Shown here: positions 54,701-64,000 of the stretch, in pieces | Numbering within the stretch: position 1 is the stretch's first letter | Layout of the letters: each line of letters begins with the position of its first letter | Assembly: GCA_963978905.1 (NCBI GenBank) | Contig: OZ022256.1 | Coordinates: forward strand, 53,182,001 to 53,246,000 | DNA length: 64,000 bases | Reading direction: 5' to 3' | Origin: Trichostrongylus colubriformis | Lineage: Eukaryota; Nematoda; Chromadorea; Rhabditida; Trichostrongylidae | The notes under the pieces: model-generated | The model's database searches: none | What the model was told of the DNA's origin: nothing | The model's input: the letters and a program-made list of their open reading frames with translations, nothing else | Position numbers and translations under genes: made by a program

Positions 54701-57329
54701 GGATCGAAAAACACAAAATGAGTTGAATCAATGGCTGAAAACGGATTGATGGGTACAAAGCTTCTACGATTTTTTGTATTACCTTAAGGATCGTAAAAGG
54801 TGGTGATAAAAACTCACGCAAAAATCTTATCATTAACAACCTGGGAAGTTAAATGGGGAGCAAATTCATCGATACGTTCTAATAATTTAACACGTGTTGT
54901 TCGATCGGGGCTTCCGAAGAGCTGTAAACAACGACATCAAAAAGAAGAAGATAAACCAATCCTAAAAAATCACATACCTTCACTAAACACGGAACTATCC
55001 TCCTTTGATACTCTTCTTCCGCTAATAAACGTCCAAGTTTGAAGAGAGGAATCAAAATATTGGGACCAGCGTCACCATATTCATATGTCTAGAATCATAC
55101 ACTACATATCACATATATATTAGGTTGATCCATAATAAATCGGACAAATGGTAGTGATGATTTCTAGAGATCATAACTCAGTAACGAATTAACGAAAATG
55201 GACGCGCGAGGTACCGTTGGAATGAGTATGAAAAGCTCTTCAAAGTACCGCAAAATAATCACTCTAAAGTAAATTCATTCCGCCACAATGCCGCACGATT
55301 TCAAGCGGTCCAGAGACCACATCCGCAACGTCATACTATTTATATCGCTATCTGGCCAGGAACCCGCGGATATCGGCAGACGTCTGATAGAAGTTCACAA
55401 GGAGCATGCCCCCGGCAGAAGTACACTGTAGTTGTAGCATTCGAAGTTTGCGTCAGGCGACTATTCCATCGAAGACGAAAACCGCGGTTGGTGGAGCGTA
55501 CACGGCGTAGAGTACTGGGAGCTGCTCGATGAAGGTACCACAGTATCCGCCGACGTCTACTTTCGTCAATTACGAGAATTGAAGGCCAATTTCCAAAGTT
55601 CGCTACGGTAGCGGTCACATGTCTACTTCCAGCACGACAACGTGTCTACTTCCACAGACCGCACTTCGCAAGATCGACCAAGGCCGAGCTGCTGTCGTAC
55701 AGTTGGACCGTACTTCTATACCCACCGTACTCCCCAGACCTGGCCCCTTCAGATTTCCACCTTTTCTCCCACAGCCAACGCCACCTGGACGGTCAAGACT
55801 TCAAAACTCGCGACGAGGTCAAGGCGGCACTCGGCAACTTCTTCGAGCTCCAGCTTCCGGCCTTCTGGAGCAAGGGCATCCATGATCTGCCTATACCGTG
55901 GCAGAAGGTCATCGATAAAGATGGAGTATATTTCAAGTGAATCCCTGTTGTCGTAAAAAAGTTGTACGACAATGATTAAAACTGGTCAACTTGTCCGATT
56001 TATTATGAATCAATCTAATACAAAACAACATATGAACGAAAGATAATTTACCTGGATAATTTTAGGTAAAACTTTGTACTTGGCAATATCATCGGGGAAA
56101 ATATCGAGATTTTCCCGCAAGTGCACGAAAAATGGCTGTTTCTCGTTGGACTCTTTCAGTTGGAACTCTTCGAGAAATAGTAAAATGTCGACAAACTTAT
56201 TCTTGAAAAAGCCACCCCGCTCTCTGCACTCTGAAAACAAGAGTTATCACTTAAGTGTATCAAAATGGGAAGTACGATTTATCGTGAAAACAACAGACCT
56301 TTTATCAAATCGGAAACTGAAATCCGAGCAGCGGCAGGTGTGGCCATCTTTTTGTACAATTCGTGAAGCTTCTCTGGCATCCGCCCTGGTGCTTCTGGCT
56401 TAGTAATGCCCTCCTTGAATCCATTGAACACTTCCCATAATAGAATTGCGAGTTGATTTAAGTCTGTACGAGGAGTGCTAAAACGAGAATAAGATTAGAT
56501 AAGTCAGAGGAAGGCCAATGATGTGTAGAAATCTCACCTAAATTGGGTGACCTTATCAAAACCGGCAAGTTTCCAGTCACCGCCTGCAGTAACGTAAACT
56601 GAGCGTCGAACATTTTCATGACTGAGATTTGCTTCGTGAAGAAATTTGAGAGCATTCTGGATAGAAAGTAACATACATCAAAGAGTTGCAAAGTGCACAA
56701 TGAAAATCTATTTCAGTGACCCTCAAAAAACCTAATCGACTCCAGTCAACAATGGATAGCTATTTCTATGACTTTTAAAATCATGAGAAACAGTAACCAA
56801 AGGCAGATGCTCGAAAATAGAAACGGTAAAACTTACCAATATCCTAAAAAGCCCCCAAGAGACTACAAACTCTTTCTGCGTACCATTCAGAGACATATCC
56901 TCCAGATAAACTGATAATGGTTTACACTTCTCTGTTACTAAATAAAACGTGTTATCCACCTGAAAAAACAACATTCCTTTGCAGTATTGAGCTCACCAGC
57001 AAAACCAAAAACAGGAAGGAAACAACCTCTATACTATCTTGGAATGTAAGAATATCTGGATGTCGCATAGTACGAAGTTTCTGAGCTTGAAGTTTAAGAG
57101 TTGAATGCGGACCACTGGTCCAAAAAACCGTTGCCAATTCATTCGGCTCAGCCTGAAAATGATAGTATCCGGTTGAAGCGCATTGACGTAACACTATTGT
57201 CGTACTTACTTTTTTAAAACTATCAGCGAAATTCAGCCCATTGTAATACGTGCCTGATCCCTGAGGCAATTCAAATGCAAATTGTGATTTAGGATCACGA
57301 GAGAAGAATGAAGATAGTACGGAAGCCAT
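51712..57329 (-). CDS. scyl-1: SCYL1-type pseudokinase with HEAT repeats
   Basis: Twenty exons, right to left: 57210-57329, 57027-57152, 56837-56959, 56538-56656, 56299-56477, 56052-56230, 54978-55088, 54818-54921, 54457-54593, 54250-54371, 54032-54163, 53838-53972, 53648-53780, 53470-53559, 53246-53334, 52932-53127, 52806-52877, 52084-52137, 51801-51892, 51712-51726 (last one tentative). All phases agree; about 775 aa against about 800 in human SCYL1. Residues 1-280 form a kinase fold without catalytic motifs (LSHENVRR in place of [11 protein letters not shown] in place of DFG). HEAT-type repeats follow to about 530 ([50 protein letters not shown]). Then come acidic/Trp patches ([19 protein letters not shown]) and a basic Arg/Lys tail. 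SCYL1 proteins act in COPI-linked Golgi-ER traffic and tRNA export. The 54,979-56,051 region is an intron with a mariner inserted. Confidence 0.93.
55121..56018 (+). mobile_element. mariner element M2 in a SCYL1-gene intron, internally deleted
   Basis: The termini TTGATCCATAATAAATCGG and CCGATTTATTATGAATCAA match M1, with TA beside each. The protein fragments are the same as in M1 (SIEDENRGW directly followed by [12 protein letters not shown]), so the same central deletion is present. M2 keeps the 23 bases that M1 lost near DEVKAAL. It lies wholly in the intron between exons 56052-56230 and 54978-55088, in the opposite orientation to the host gene. Confidence 0.92.
55200..55940 (+). pseudogene. 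broken mariner transposase of M2
   Basis: HTH fragment, central deletion, then the [11 protein letters not shown] segment, and the [12 protein letters not shown] catalytic end with [14 protein letters not shown] small tandem duplication (CACGACAACGTGTCTACTTC) disrupts the HDNARPH motif. It is inactive. Confidence 0.8.
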
Positions 57330-57340
57330 CACATGAATAT

Positions 57341-57342
57341 GC
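57341..57342 (-). promoter_or_regulatory. probable spliced-leader acceptor of the SCYL1-type gene
   Basis: On the minus strand ATATTATTTCAG ends 12 bases before the start codon, with no exon upstream. In nematodes such an orphan acceptor close to the ATG marks trans-splicing. Confidence 0.5.
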
Positions 57343-60300
57343 TGAAATAATATTGTGGATAGTGCACAACTAGTGCGGTTGTTTTCAACAATTTTATTCA
57401 GCAAAAGCAATAATAACATTTAGCAAAAACGCCTTCAAATAAATATCAAGACCGCTTTCACCATCGTAATAAAGGACTACCTTCCATTTAGTCGTCAAAA
57501 GGTCAACTGCCACTACGGAAAACGCAACAATAGAGAGTCGCATAAATTATGCACCAATCTTATATGTTGTACAGAAAGTACAACAAGAAAAATCAAGGAA
57601 AGCCGTAAATGAATGTTGGCGAGTAAAACAGCGAAGGGCAATCTGGTTCCAATCAATTGCGGACTTGATAGGCAAACGAGAAAGTTAAATAAATAACAAG
57701 GGTCCCTTGCACCCTTTTATTTACATTCATCGCATATTGTAACTTACCTCCTATTGTAACTGTAAAAATAATGCTAAGTGAAAATTGATAAAGCATTCAG
57801 ACAACAAGCGCACTCCGCACAACACTTCTTAACCAGTTTTGAGCGGTTTCTATCCGAGACCATCTGAGGCACATCATAAACAGTGCTTTGCTGGCTCGAT
57901 TTTTAATTTTTAAACAAATCATTGAAGTGGTTCATCGCAGCAAACGGCAAATGACGCGTGGGAAAAAGGGAACTTGGATGAACATTTGTGCAAAATAAAG
58001 ACGGAGAAACACAGCTGTATCCGGCTAATCAAATCTCGAGTATATCTAAATATTCTAAATATCTGGGATAAGAATCCTGGAGGATACCGATTGTGGGATT
58101 ATTAGTATGTCTGATGACACGGTCACGCCTTTTTCGAGGGTGGGATACGTGATCTTTCAAGGTCTTGCATTCTGACAGTGAACGCATTTTCCCCGAAATG
58201 TACTCCGATGGATAGTTGCAGGAGTGCAGCAGAGCAAGGAACTTCAGCTTGACATAAGTTAGCTAGCAGGGTCATCGTGTTGTAGCGCATTTGCCGTACT
58301 GCACCAAATACACTAATGCCTCCGATTCCTTCCAGATCAGTAGTGATTATTAAGTTGAAATCAATTCCAGACCTTCGGTAGGATGATTACAAGTGATATT
58401 ACGAAAATTATACAGTGGACAAATGTATTAATGTCATCAAACAAACAATCTACCGCTGGTGAAACTGAGCGTGCGGTCAGCAACGCGGTTGGTTTCCACA
58501 TATCCTACATATTTACCCCCAATGAGATAAAGTTAATTGTTGATCGGCTTAATAAATGACGCACAGTTGTGTATTTATTCAGCGCTAGAAAGGGAGTAAT
58601 AAAGTCGAGGGCTTGTCGATTATTCATGACCTTAAAAGGTGGATTTTCACCTCCCTCAACCATTCTCTAGTTTCTTCAGTGGCAGACACATTAGCAGACC
58701 CCTTTGTGACTGTGGGCATTCTACACATAATCGGGCAGTGCGGGGGTGGGGGACAGAAAAACCTAAAAAAACGGGAGATGGCATTTCGGCCTACGGTATG
58801 ACCTACAGTAACCTTGCAGCTCGCTAGGTTGCGACATTGCACACACGACTCCTTGCCAAGACGACGTCGAGTGTGATTTCGGGTTCGTACCTCGGGTGTA
58901 AAAGCCAGGCCCTCGCCTTCTAACCTCGAATGTACGTTTCAAAACGATCACTTTTTCTTTTCTTCCTCTTTTTCCTGACCCCTCCCGGTTACTTTCAATC
59001 CGAATCTCACCACAAATCTCAGAGTGTGAACGACCACACGAAGAAATATCTGCGGCCCTGGAGATGACCTCCTCCTCCACAACTACTGACTGACCGAATC
59101 TTTTCCCTTCTATCGAGGTTCTATTTACGGAGCTGTGCATCAAGTGCCGCAGGATTTGATGGAACGTCCTAAAGGAAGAATAACGTAGTGGGTGGAGTGG
59201 TCCTGAAACGATATCCTCCTTCGAATACCCTCGCGCGAACGCGGTGTACTTGCTCGGCGCCACTTGCCCAGGGCGTGTTTGGACTGTTCGTTTTCCTTCT
59301 TTTAATTCCGGAACTATCATTTCTACTCTCAGCATTGGTGATAGCATTCTCTATGTATCGGTCGGAAGCACTCGTGCTTCACTGTCCAGTAAGGAGCGAA
59401 TGCTGATATAGTTGTGGAGGGGCACTTCACTGAGCACGGCGTCCGGTGCTCTTTTTGGCTAGGTTTTTGGATAAGACTTGCTATAGCGGAAAACCCTTAC
59501 TTCCCTTAAATGACGCATAGGTAAGAATATACGAATTGGTGATGTACACTGTGTACGTAGACAACAGGATCCAACCCCATCGACAAACAGCTGGTAGAAT
59601 CTTTGTTAACGACAGCCGCCGTGCCTTGTGTGTGCATACCAGTAACAGCTGGTTTTCCTCCTATTTTTTTCTCGAAAAAGTGGAACGGTTGTGTGTAATT
59701 TGGCGCACTCGAGCAATACAATATATATTTTGCTAAAGCTATAGTAGAATATGGGAGCTTCCTTCTTCTAGCGCTGGACTGCGAGAAAAGGGTTGTATGA
59801 TGGGGTGGCTGAACTCATTAGGACAACACATACATGTAGATCTCCTATGCTTTCACTGTGAATGCAGTGGATTCCATGCGCTTATAATCCCTTCCAATCC
59901 AAGCTGGAATTGTTTAAAGACACCATGAGGGGTAAATTTGGCAAATTGGGATTACGAAAGTAGAGGTGCTCAGCAATATAACAGTAGAGAAAGAACGACA
60001 TAAAACGGCGAAAAAACCGAGAAATAGGAACCCGAAAATCTGTCTTCTCTCCCTTGTCCTCTGCGTCTCTAGCCGGAGTGGACTGGAGACGGGCCAGAGT
60101 CTAAACCAGCCGGCCGCGATTGTTGTCCCGCCCTTCCACGGCGACTCCCCCTACCGCATAACCGCATAACGGCATGCCGAGCTGCGGGGTCATTATAAGA
60201 CCCCAAGCCGCGTTTTTTAATGCGATTTTCGCAACATATGACCTCTTCTAGAGTAGAAGGTTCGTTCTAAGAGAATATGTACTCCCAGATCTCAATTTTC

Positions 60301-60655
60301 CCTTTCCCCTAATGGTGCCTTTAAAACAACGATTCAAGCGGATATGGAAAAAAAAGAATTGATGTATATCACCAGGACCAATGAGAAACTGTGAAGAAGG
60401 ACCACATACATATCAATTTGGTCCACTATATCACCAGGACCAATGAGAAACTGTGAAGAAGGACCACATACATATCAATTTGGTCCACTCCGCCCATGAA
60501 AAGGACAGTCGATGTGTATTTAGTTCTTCTTGTTCATTGACGTTCCCTCACTCACGTTAACCGCGAACAATGCCTAGCATTTTCCATATACTCTGGTCAA
60601 TATATAGTTTACTCCTTTTCGTGCGTTAGGACCCCTTACAAACCACGATTGGCTA
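57342..60655. other. intergenic, no supported gene
   Basis: Divergent space between the SCYL1-type gene (minus) and the downstream plus-strand features. A 194-codon minus-strand open frame (58763-59347) has no recognisable domain. A short decayed match to repeat family E may lie at about 59930-60060, and a tandem duplication at 60365-60488. Confidence 0.5.
60365..60488. repeat. perfect 62-bp tandem duplication
   Basis: 60365-60426 and 60427-60488 are identical (begin TATATCACCAGG, end TTTGGTCCAC). Identity implies recent origin or an assembly duplication. Confidence 0.97.
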
Positions 60656-61279
60656 AGGCTGCGTTCATACCAAATTGAATGAGAGATTTGGCGCATTCGC
60701 GTCATGCATGAGATACGTATCGATCAGAAAATGAGAGTATTGGCGCATCGGCGCATTGGCGTATCGGCGGGTGACGGTTGGGACACACGAATCTAGGCCG
60801 TGACCCTGTGACAGCCTGTGGCCTTTGTCCTGTGATATGAATAATTCAGACAATTTGACTATACAACGGAACAGACTTGCAAGGATGACACGATTTACAT
60901 GAACAAATTGTCTGAATTATTTAAGGCTTAGGTCAAAGGCCACAGGTTGTTACAGGGTCACGGCCTAGATTCGTGTGTCCCAACCTACACCCCGTATCGG
61001 CGCATCCGCGCATCCGCGATTTGAGAGAATTGGAGCATTCGCGTGATGGATAGGATACATATCGATTGAAAAATGAGAGTATTGGCGCATCCGCGATTTT
61101 GGATATTTGCCATAACAGAAAAAGATCAAGAAATGAAAAGAGAAGAAAAAGAAATCAACCGCACGTTGGCACGTGCCGCGTTCAAAAGGGTGACGTGGCA
61201 CGCCAATTCTCTCAAATCGCGGATGCGCCGATGCGCCGATGCGCCAAAACTCTCATTCGATTTGGTATGAACGCAACCT
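60656..61279. mobile_element. large foldback element with GCGTTCATACC termini
   Basis: The left end AGGCTGCGTTCATACCAAAT is inverted at the right as ATTTGGTATGAACGCAACCT-type sequence. Subterminal zones are runs of GGCGCATCGGCGCATTGGCG and GCGGATGCGCCGATGCGCC. A second inverted element is inserted inside (60770-60992). Confidence 0.8.
60770..60992. mobile_element. inner foldback element with 10-bp direct flanks
   Basis: The arms GGACACACGAATCTAGGCCG and its inverse CGGCCTAGATTCGTGTGTCC are about 80 bases long. CGTATCGGCG is present immediately outside both ends (60760-60769, 60993-61002), which looks like a 10-base target duplication and would suit a Mutator-like element. Confidence 0.75.
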
Positions 61280-61330
61280 AAGGCCGCCGTTTCTTGCATA
61301 ATCATGGTTTTACGCATTCTTTGGTAGATT

Positions 61331-61475
61331 ATGGTAACCCTTGTTCTTCATCTCATATCATGTTCTTTGTACGCATCACAAGAAAGTAAATTCACAGCTA
61401 ATCCTTTGCCACAACTTTCTTGTCCGCGTTCGTCAGAGATGGCAACAGTCTTTAGCTTGCACGCGAATTATGACC
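61331..61475 (+). CDS. possible first exon of a secreted protein
   Basis: ATG at 61331 opens MVTLVLHLISCSLYASQESKF, a signal-peptide-like start, followed by Cys-containing sequence to about HANYDPC. There the family C MITE begins and the frame runs into it. The exon may end at a GTCAGA donor near 61479. Its phase does not join directly to the coding-like segment at 61744, so an unseen exon would be needed. Product unknown. Confidence 0.25.
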
Positions 61476-61597
61476 CCTGTCAGACTTCGCAATTTTGCGA
61501 TTCTGCATTTCCGTAATTTTCAAGGAATTCAAGGCCGCACCATTGCGTGCGAAAATTTGGCTTGGTAATCACAAAATCGCAAAGTTTGACGGTAGCC
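61472..61597. mobile_element. MITE family C copy 3
   Basis: CCCTGTCAGACTTCGCAATT at the left and ATCGCAAAGTTTGACGGTAG at the right are decayed inverted repeats. The interior carries GCGTGCGAAAATTT as in the other copies. Confidence 0.65.
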
Positions 61598-61743
61598 TAT
61601 TCTTTCGTACCTGACAACTAACGGGACCATCCTGATATCTGACGCTATGTGTATACAAGATTAATTCATCCACCCTGCGCTCCTTCTCTTCCTGTACCTA
61701 GTTGAAATCTATACTGTTAACTCACATTCATGTGTTTGCACAG

Positions 61744-62052
61744 CCAGCTCACCCATGGTTGATTTTTCTGCCAGAAACTGGATTTAGATTCATTAGTTGG
61801 AATGCCACTCTATCCATATAGCGCCGTCGCACCCTTCACATATCTGTTATCGAAGGGGCATGGAGTTCCAAGGGTGTGGATTTTTCTGTTTTAAAACGGC
61901 CTGGTAATGAGGACGATAATTCTGATGAAAATTTGGAACTAGGCGTAACAATAGGCAGGTTTTATATGCAAATACCGCCAGTATGTTCTTCATGCAGCAT
62001 TGACAGCTCTCCTAACAAGGGCAGCCTAGGCAGCAGTTCGACGGAAAGATAA
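61744..62052 (+). pseudogene. coding-like terminal exon interrupted by an in-frame TAG
   Basis: After the acceptor TTTGCACAG the frame reads AHPWLIFLPETGFRFISWNA, meets TAG at 61819-61821, and continues in the same frame for 76 codons to TAA at 62052. The downstream part includes ISVIEGAWSSKGVDF and an acidic stretch NEDDNSDENLELG, then a Ser/Cys-rich tail. Alternatively TATAG at 61821 is itself the acceptor and translation begins after it, so no nonsense codon is read. I recognise no family. It may be the 3' end of a gene beginning at 61331, a pseudogene, or chance. Confidence 0.3.
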
Positions 62053-62537
62053 ATTTTGTGTACTTATACTGTATGAGGCAAGTCTTTCTAAACTATTCGC
62101 ACTTTCGTTTGATCGACGCTCGCTCGCTCACGCATTGCTGCGTTCCTATCGATCTCTCTCCTCCCTACGGTCACATTCGCACCGTTCGCTGGAATGCTCT
62201 TCCATTGTCCGAGGGTGTGAAAAATACTCAGTTTTTTTGCTCTTCCGCCGTTCTAGACTAAAGATGGGTGTAAAGCCATAAGAATGGTGTGAGCCTATTT
62301 GTGCGCGAAAGCCAGCTAGAAATCATACTCGACTGTTCGCGCTCTAGGCCAAGCAAGACACCAGTCCCCGCAAGCCATCTTGACTGCACGATCGATAGTG
62401 GAACTTCAGCCATGTCTGTGCGCTCAAATATTGCACATGTGCATTGATTTTCACCTCTTCGTTCTTTTCGCAGTTCGTCGTCAACAACTTTTACCTGGCG
62501 TTTTAGCGTGTGCTAAGTTTCAAGATTCTGTATTACA

Positions 62538-62539
62538 GA
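62538..62539 (+). promoter_or_regulatory. probable spliced-leader acceptor of the SR-protein gene
   Basis: TTCTGTATTACAG ends seven bases before the ATG of the SR protein, with no upstream exon visible. This is typical spacing for trans-splicing. Confidence 0.5.
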
Positions 62540-62545
62540 ACAAAA

Positions 62546-63098
62546 ATGGATTGCAAGGTTTATGTCGGAGGTCTTCCTAATGATGCTACATCGCAGGAGG
62601 TAAATGAATTTCTTCGAGCGGTGGTACATTTCGGTCTTCTTCAAATGCTTACGTTTTGAAATCGAGTTTTTCATAGATCATGGGTGGAAATTACCCTAAC
62701 GCTTTCCAAATTTCAAGACCTTCGTGGAAAAACGTTGTGGAGGTTTCAGATCGAAGATGCCTTCTATCGTTTCGGTCGCATCCGTAAAGTGTGGGTCGCA
62801 CGTCGTCCGCCAGGATTTGCATTCGTCGAGTTTGAGGATAGTCGAGATGCTGAAGATGCAGTTAAGGCTCTAGATGGATCGTAAGTCCTTTCAGCATTTG
62901 ATTGAAGATTCCAGTCACTTTTACGTAGCCGAACCAAGTTCCGTGCTCATTTTCATTCTGTGGTGGTTAGGCCAACATTCCATATTGAATTTCCACTGTT
63001 ATTTGCAGGAGAATTTGTGGTGTGCGTGCTCGCGTTGAACTATCTCACGGTCGTGGCCGTGGAGCTGGTGGTGGTGGATATGGTGGACGTCGAAGCAG
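62546..63098 (+). CDS. rsp-6: SR splicing factor, RSP-6/SRSF3-7 type (5' part; continues past window)
   Basis: Exons 62546-62599, 62750-62880 and 63009-63098 are phase-consistent. They encode [82 protein letters not shown] and a [10 protein letters not shown] linker. RNP2 (KVYVGGL) and RNP1 (PGFAFVEF) mark one RRM at residues 4-75. The short Gly/Arg linker then normally leads to an Arg/Ser tail, but no RS-coding exon is visible before 64000, so intron 3 probably exceeds 900 bases. SR proteins bind exonic enhancers and promote splice-site choice in the nucleus. A long intron after the linker is common in SR genes that regulate themselves through a poison exon; that is only a suggestion here. 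Confidence 0.92.
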
Positions 63099-64000
63099 GT
63101 ACCGTTTTAATTTTTGCGTTATGTAGGAATGAGCAATGGGTCATAGCTGACAATCTGTTGACACGAAACTATCTGTGTAGTCGGGTTCAACTCCACTTCT
63201 TGAGAATGTCATAACGGTTATACTGTGGAGTTGACTCGTTTTTTTTTTTTCGCTGGCACGAAGTAGCTTAGATTTTCGTGTGCCTCTGAAGTGATGTAGG
63301 TTTAGAATAACAAACTCCATGCATACAGAAGTAGTACTGCAGCCCACAACCGTCTGGCAACTTTTCCTTTTCGGCTGGCTCAAGGAATTTTTTTTATCCT
63401 TGTTCATTGTTTATGTGGCTATTTTGAAGTGGTAGTTTACCATATCTGATAATCGAACCGCGAATACATCGTAGAAACCACTCAAATGGTTACAGAAATT
63501 ATGGTTTCCTTTTTCTGAATTTGCTTATTTTTATGAAAAAAAAACCATCGTGAATGGTTACGCTCGAAATTGTGGTTGCAGGCTGTAGTACAACTTCATA
63601 GTTTTTTGAATATTAGGAACTCTTACGTAGTTTTATTGACGGTAAATTAAAAATTCATTGGCTCAATTGGGACAATTTTTTTAGAATTTTATCGGCAAAT
63701 GACTTGTGGTAATTTAGCGGACTTCACTCGTCCTTCCATCGCTTCCCCTTCTCTCATCCATCTCTGCCCTTCATCATCACAGCGCGTGATTCAAACTCAC
63801 GGTCACCTCTACTCTTCACCTCGCGTCATAACATAGATATGCCTTTTATAACGTAGTACCTTGCGTCGAGTTGGGATAATTACGTTGAATAATCACAAAC
63901 ACAAGCCACACAAATTTCAACGCCCTTCACTACATCGTGGCTTCTGTATGCGAGCTGGCCTTCAACCAGCCAACATCCCTCAGCGCCCACCTCAAGTTGG
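63099..64000 (+). other. intron 3 of the SR-protein gene, running off the window
   Basis: No Arg/Ser-coding exon was found. The sequence is AT-rich up to about 63700 and then more balanced. I see no recognised repeat. Confidence 0.5.

Noticed and set aside
58763..59347. 194-codon minus-strand open frame
   Set aside because: Longest unassigned frame outside genes, but no domain, biased Ser/Arg/Glu content and no splice or start context I can support.
62600..62749. Poison-cassette exon in intron 1 of the SR gene
   Set aside because: An acceptor-like TTTTTCATAG is present, but no good donor follows before the exon at 62750.

Overview
This is intron-rich animal DNA from a clade V (strongylid) nematode, most likely a hookworm or close relative. 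The evidence is short introns with TTTCAG-type acceptors, probable spliced-leader acceptors just upstream of start codons, nematode-specific gene families (an ASP-4/cathepsin D aspartic protease, an RSP-6 SR protein, a PAN+ZP cuticle-type protein), mariner transposons and very dense MITE-like repeats. The species was inferred without any database search. All gene models below were built by hand by chaining exons whose splice phases agree.

Layout. (1) About 1-17,162, plus strand: the 3' part of a large PAN/Apple + ZP-domain transmembrane protein of NOAH/NompA type. At least 19 exons are phase-consistent, and six of its introns carry copies of one MITE family. (2) 18,131-26,538, minus strand: a complete 12-exon cathepsin D-like aspartic protease (asp-4/apr-1 type, 437 aa), tail-to-tail with gene 1. 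(3) 26,539-46,530: about 20 kb with no gene I can support. It holds two mariner elements, LTR-like direct repeats, TTAA-flanked elements, foldbacks and several dispersed repeat families. (4) 46,531-47,717, plus: a 110-aa Pro/Gln/Tyr-rich protein with a Cys-rich tail (CYSTM-like). (5) 49,642-50,129, plus: a predicted 44-aa microprotein with the same kind of Cys-rich tail. (6) 51,712-57,329, minus: a 20-exon SCYL1-type pseudokinase with HEAT repeats, with a mariner in one intron. (7) 57,330-62,545: mostly repeats, including a nested foldback element, plus an unassigned coding-like segment. (8) 62,546 to the right edge, plus: the 5' part of an SR splicing factor (rsp-6/SRSF3-7 type), RRM and Gly-rich linker only; the RS tail lies beyond the window.

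The genes look functionally unrelated: extracellular cuticle matrix, lysosomal/intestinal proteolysis, COPI-linked trafficking, pre-mRNA splicing and membrane Cys-rich peptides. I see no operon-like clustering and no bacterial-style system. The distinctive content is the mobile-element landscape. It includes mariner copies that share one internal deletion, MITEs nested inside MITEs, an element with a 10-bp direct flank inside another foldback, and repeat families with apparently conserved reading frames that I cannot assign.
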